Assembly (NCBI GenBank): GCA_036847245.1
Contig: DAIUAL010000229.1
Coordinates: 1 to 5,526, forward strand
Source: UBA4661 sp002405405
GTDB lineage: Bacteria > Bacteroidota > Ignavibacteria > Kapaibacteriales > UBA4661
DNA length: 5,526 nt
Direction of reading: 5' to 3'
The stretch's first letter is position 1; every line of letters begins with the position of its first letter. Shown here piece after piece: positions 3,726-5,526 of the stretch. The notes under the pieces are model-generated. The model was not told the origin of the DNA, made no database searches, and saw nothing but the letters and a program-made list of their open reading frames with translations. A program made the position numbers and the translations under genes.

Positions 3726-5526
3726 TTAGTTCTTCTTGATATTCTGTAAAATAATTTCACTGATGTCCACCACACTGACCGAATCAATCTTGTCGGCGGC
3801 TTTCACGCCATCGGTCATCATCGTCATGCAGAATGGACAATTCACCGCAATCGTGTTCGCGCCGGTATCGAGCAACTCTTCTGTGCGCTCGATATTGACA
3901 CGTTTGCCGACGACTTCTTCCATGAACATACGACCGCCACCTGCGCCACAGCATAAGCCGCGATCTTTACTGCGAGGAGCTTCGAGAATCGTCAAGCCCG
4001 GAACATTTTCAATCGTTGCACGCGGTGCTTCGTATTCATCGTTATAGCGACCCAAATAACATGAGTCATGATAGGCAACCGTTGCTTCGGAGACTGCCGT
4101 ACGGTCGATCTTGAGTTTGCCTGTTTCGATCAATTCCTTGATTAATTGCGAATGGGGCGCAACCTCATAATTGCCACCAAAAAGAGGATATTCATTCTTG
4201 AGGGGGTTCAAGCAGTGTGGGCAGGTTGCAACGATTTTTTTCACATTGTAGTTATTCAAAGTTTCAATGTTCATTTTCACCATCGAATCTGCAAGATATT
4301 CGTTGCCTGTACGCCGTGCGACATCGCCTGTACAACGCTCTTCCTTGCCGAGAATGCTGAAATTCACACCGGCAATCGTCATCAATTCAGCAAATGCTTT
4401 GGTAACTTTTTTTGCACGTTCGTCATAACTTCCTGCACAACCCACCCAAAAGAGAACATCGAAATCAGGATTTTCTTCGGCAGTTTTGACTGATGTACCT
4501 TCGCGCCACGCATCGCGGTCATCATGCGAAAAACCTCCCCAAGGTACTGCATTGGTTTCCATATTGCCAAAAACATCAGGTAATTGCGCACCTTCATCAG
4601 AGAAATTTGCTTCCATGAGTGTGAGCGTTCTGCGCATATCGACAATCGCCGGAACATGCTCAATCATGACGGGACACTCTTGCTGGCACGCGCCACAAGT
4701 TGTGCAAGCCCACAGTGCTTCAATCGGGATATACTCACCGATGAGTTTTTTATTCCAAATGTTTTTTTCTTCTTCGGTGAGCATACGATCAAAAAGTGCT
4801 TGACCTGTTTCATCAAGTTCTTTACCGGCAAGAATACTTGTGATAGCGACTTTCTCTTCAGAGTTGGCGGTTGGTTCGTAGTCTTTGAATTTCATCATCA
4901 GCGGAGCTTTATCCATCGTACGAGCATGAATAGCCACAATGATCTCACGTGGGTCAAGCACTTTGCCGGTTTGATTGGCAGGGCAGACACTCGTACAACG
5001 TCCGCAGTGCGTACAGGTGTAGCCGTCAAGGATTGTTTTCCACGTAAAGTCTTGGATATCTGACGCACCGAACTTCTCTAATCCTTCTTCCTCGAAATTG
5101 ATCGGTTGAAGTGTATTGGGATATGAAAGATTACCAAAGAAAACATTCGGCAAAGAAGTTAAAACATGCAGGTGTTTTGAGTAGGGAAGATAATTCATAA
5201 ACCCAAAAACCAAAAGCATGTGCAACCACCAAAACACTTCGAAAAGAATATGTGCAGAAGAACCTTGGAGAGCCGGAGCAAGCATTGCCGCTACAGGTCG
5301 TACAGCCCACGAGCCATCAGCACCGAGTGCAATACGCGCAGAATTTTGAAAGAGGATTGATGTAACAATACAGAAAATGGTAATCAAGATCATTGCGGCT
5401 TCAACTTTCTCGCCTTCAACCTGTAAACGCTTCACTTTGGTGATATACCGCCGCCACAGTGCAGCCATCGTGAGGACAATAATCAACGCACAAAAAATAT
5501 CGGTGAGAATAGTTAGCGGAGTGTAG
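3726..5526 (-). CDS. Membrane-bound Fe-S oxidoreductase with CCG domains (HdrD/GlpC-like; 5' truncated by window edge)
   Basis: 599 complete codons are visible; the frame stays open to the window edge, so the TTG at 5486 is an internal leucine. Counting from the Tyr codon at 5525-5523, three hydrophobic segments lie at about 4-24, 43-60 and 93-113. His102, His118 and His120 near the last are candidate haem b ligands of a NarI-like membrane domain. Two 4Fe-4S motifs follow: CTHCGRCTSVCP (Cys171, 174, 177, 181) and CTTCGACQQECP (Cys274, 277, 280, 284). The first CCG domain has Cys363, the variant RCTGD (Cys398) and CPHC (435-438). The second is canonical, with SCYLGR (Cys489), CCGAGGG (525-526) and CPFC (563-566). 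This order matches membrane-bound oxidoreductases that pass electrons between quinones and a soluble partner; proteins of this build have been proposed as ETF:menaquinone oxidoreductases. The ETF link is inferred, with no etf genes in the window. The intact protein probably has 650-700 residues. A terminator follows the gene. Confidence 0.9.
   Translation of the reverse strand, partial: YTPLTILTDIFCALIIVLTMAALWRRYITKVKRLQVEGEKVEAAMILITIFCIVTSILFQNSARIALGADGSWAVRPVAAMLAPALQGSSAHILFEVFWWLHMLLVFGFMNYLPYSKHLHVLTSLPNVFFGNLSYPNTLQPINFEEEGLEKFGASDIQDFTWKTILDGYTCTHCGRCTSVCPANQTGKVLDPREIIVAIHARTMDKAPLMMKFKDYEPTANSEEKVAITSILAGKELDETGQALFDRMLTEEEKNIWNKKLIGEYIPIEALWACTTCGACQQECPVMIEHVPAIVDMRRTLTLMEANFSDEGAQLPDVFGNMETNAVPWGGFSHDDRDAWREGTSVKTAEENPDFDVLFWVGCAGSYDERAKKVTKAFAELMTIAGVNFSILGKEERCTGDVARRTGNEYLADSMVKMNIETLNNYNVKKIVATCPHCLNPLKNEYPLFGGNYEVAPHSQLIKELIETGKLKIDRTAVSEATVAYHDSCYLGRYNDEYEAPRATIENVPGLTILEAPRSKDRGLCCGAGGGRMFMEEVVGKRVNIERTEELLDTGANTIAVNCPFCMTMMTDGVKAADKIDSVSVVDISEIILQNIKKN

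Overview
The window comes from a draft bacterial genome or metagenome bin: a run of ten N at 1204-1213 marks a scaffold gap. Cell-envelope gene types (MacB/FtsX-type permeases, a secreted Sel1-repeat protein, a membrane-anchored iron-sulfur oxidoreductase) point to a Gram-negative respiring bacterium. Moderate GC and weak or absent Shine-Dalgarno sequences would fit the Bacteroidota/Chlorobiota/Ignavibacteria side of the FCB group. That placement is only a guess from general character.

Left part (1-2592, + strand): the C-terminal part of one ABC-transporter permease (2-673, cut by the window edge) and a complete second permease (1423-2592). Such permeases normally sit back to back. Here about 750 bp separates them, holding a small stand-alone GIY-YIG nuclease gene (829-1113) bracketed by palindromic repeats. 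The repeats left of the gene (700-724, 756-795) point one way. Those on the right (from 1117 to about 1342) point the other way and form a degenerate tandem array of about 35-bp units containing the scaffold gap. The best left and right copies match as an inverted pair over 24 positions with a single one-base indel. This looks like a small repeat-plus-nuclease module that landed between two operon genes without breaking either. It is the most interesting object in the window.

Middle (2593-2710): a short gap between convergent genes, with a 28-bp almost perfect palindrome (2632-2659) unrelated to the repeats on the left.

Right part (2711-5526, - strand): a secreted Sel1-like (TPR-type) repeat protein (2711-3622), preceded by a hairpin terminator (3664-3703) that ends the transcript of the large upstream gene. 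That gene (3726-5526, cut by the right edge) encodes a membrane-bound Fe-S oxidoreductase with a NarI-like membrane domain, two 4Fe-4S motifs and two CCG (HdrD/GlpC-type) domains. It is probably an electron carrier into or out of the quinone pool, for example from electron-transfer flavoprotein. The Sel1 gene and the Fe-S gene share a strand but are probably separate transcription units.
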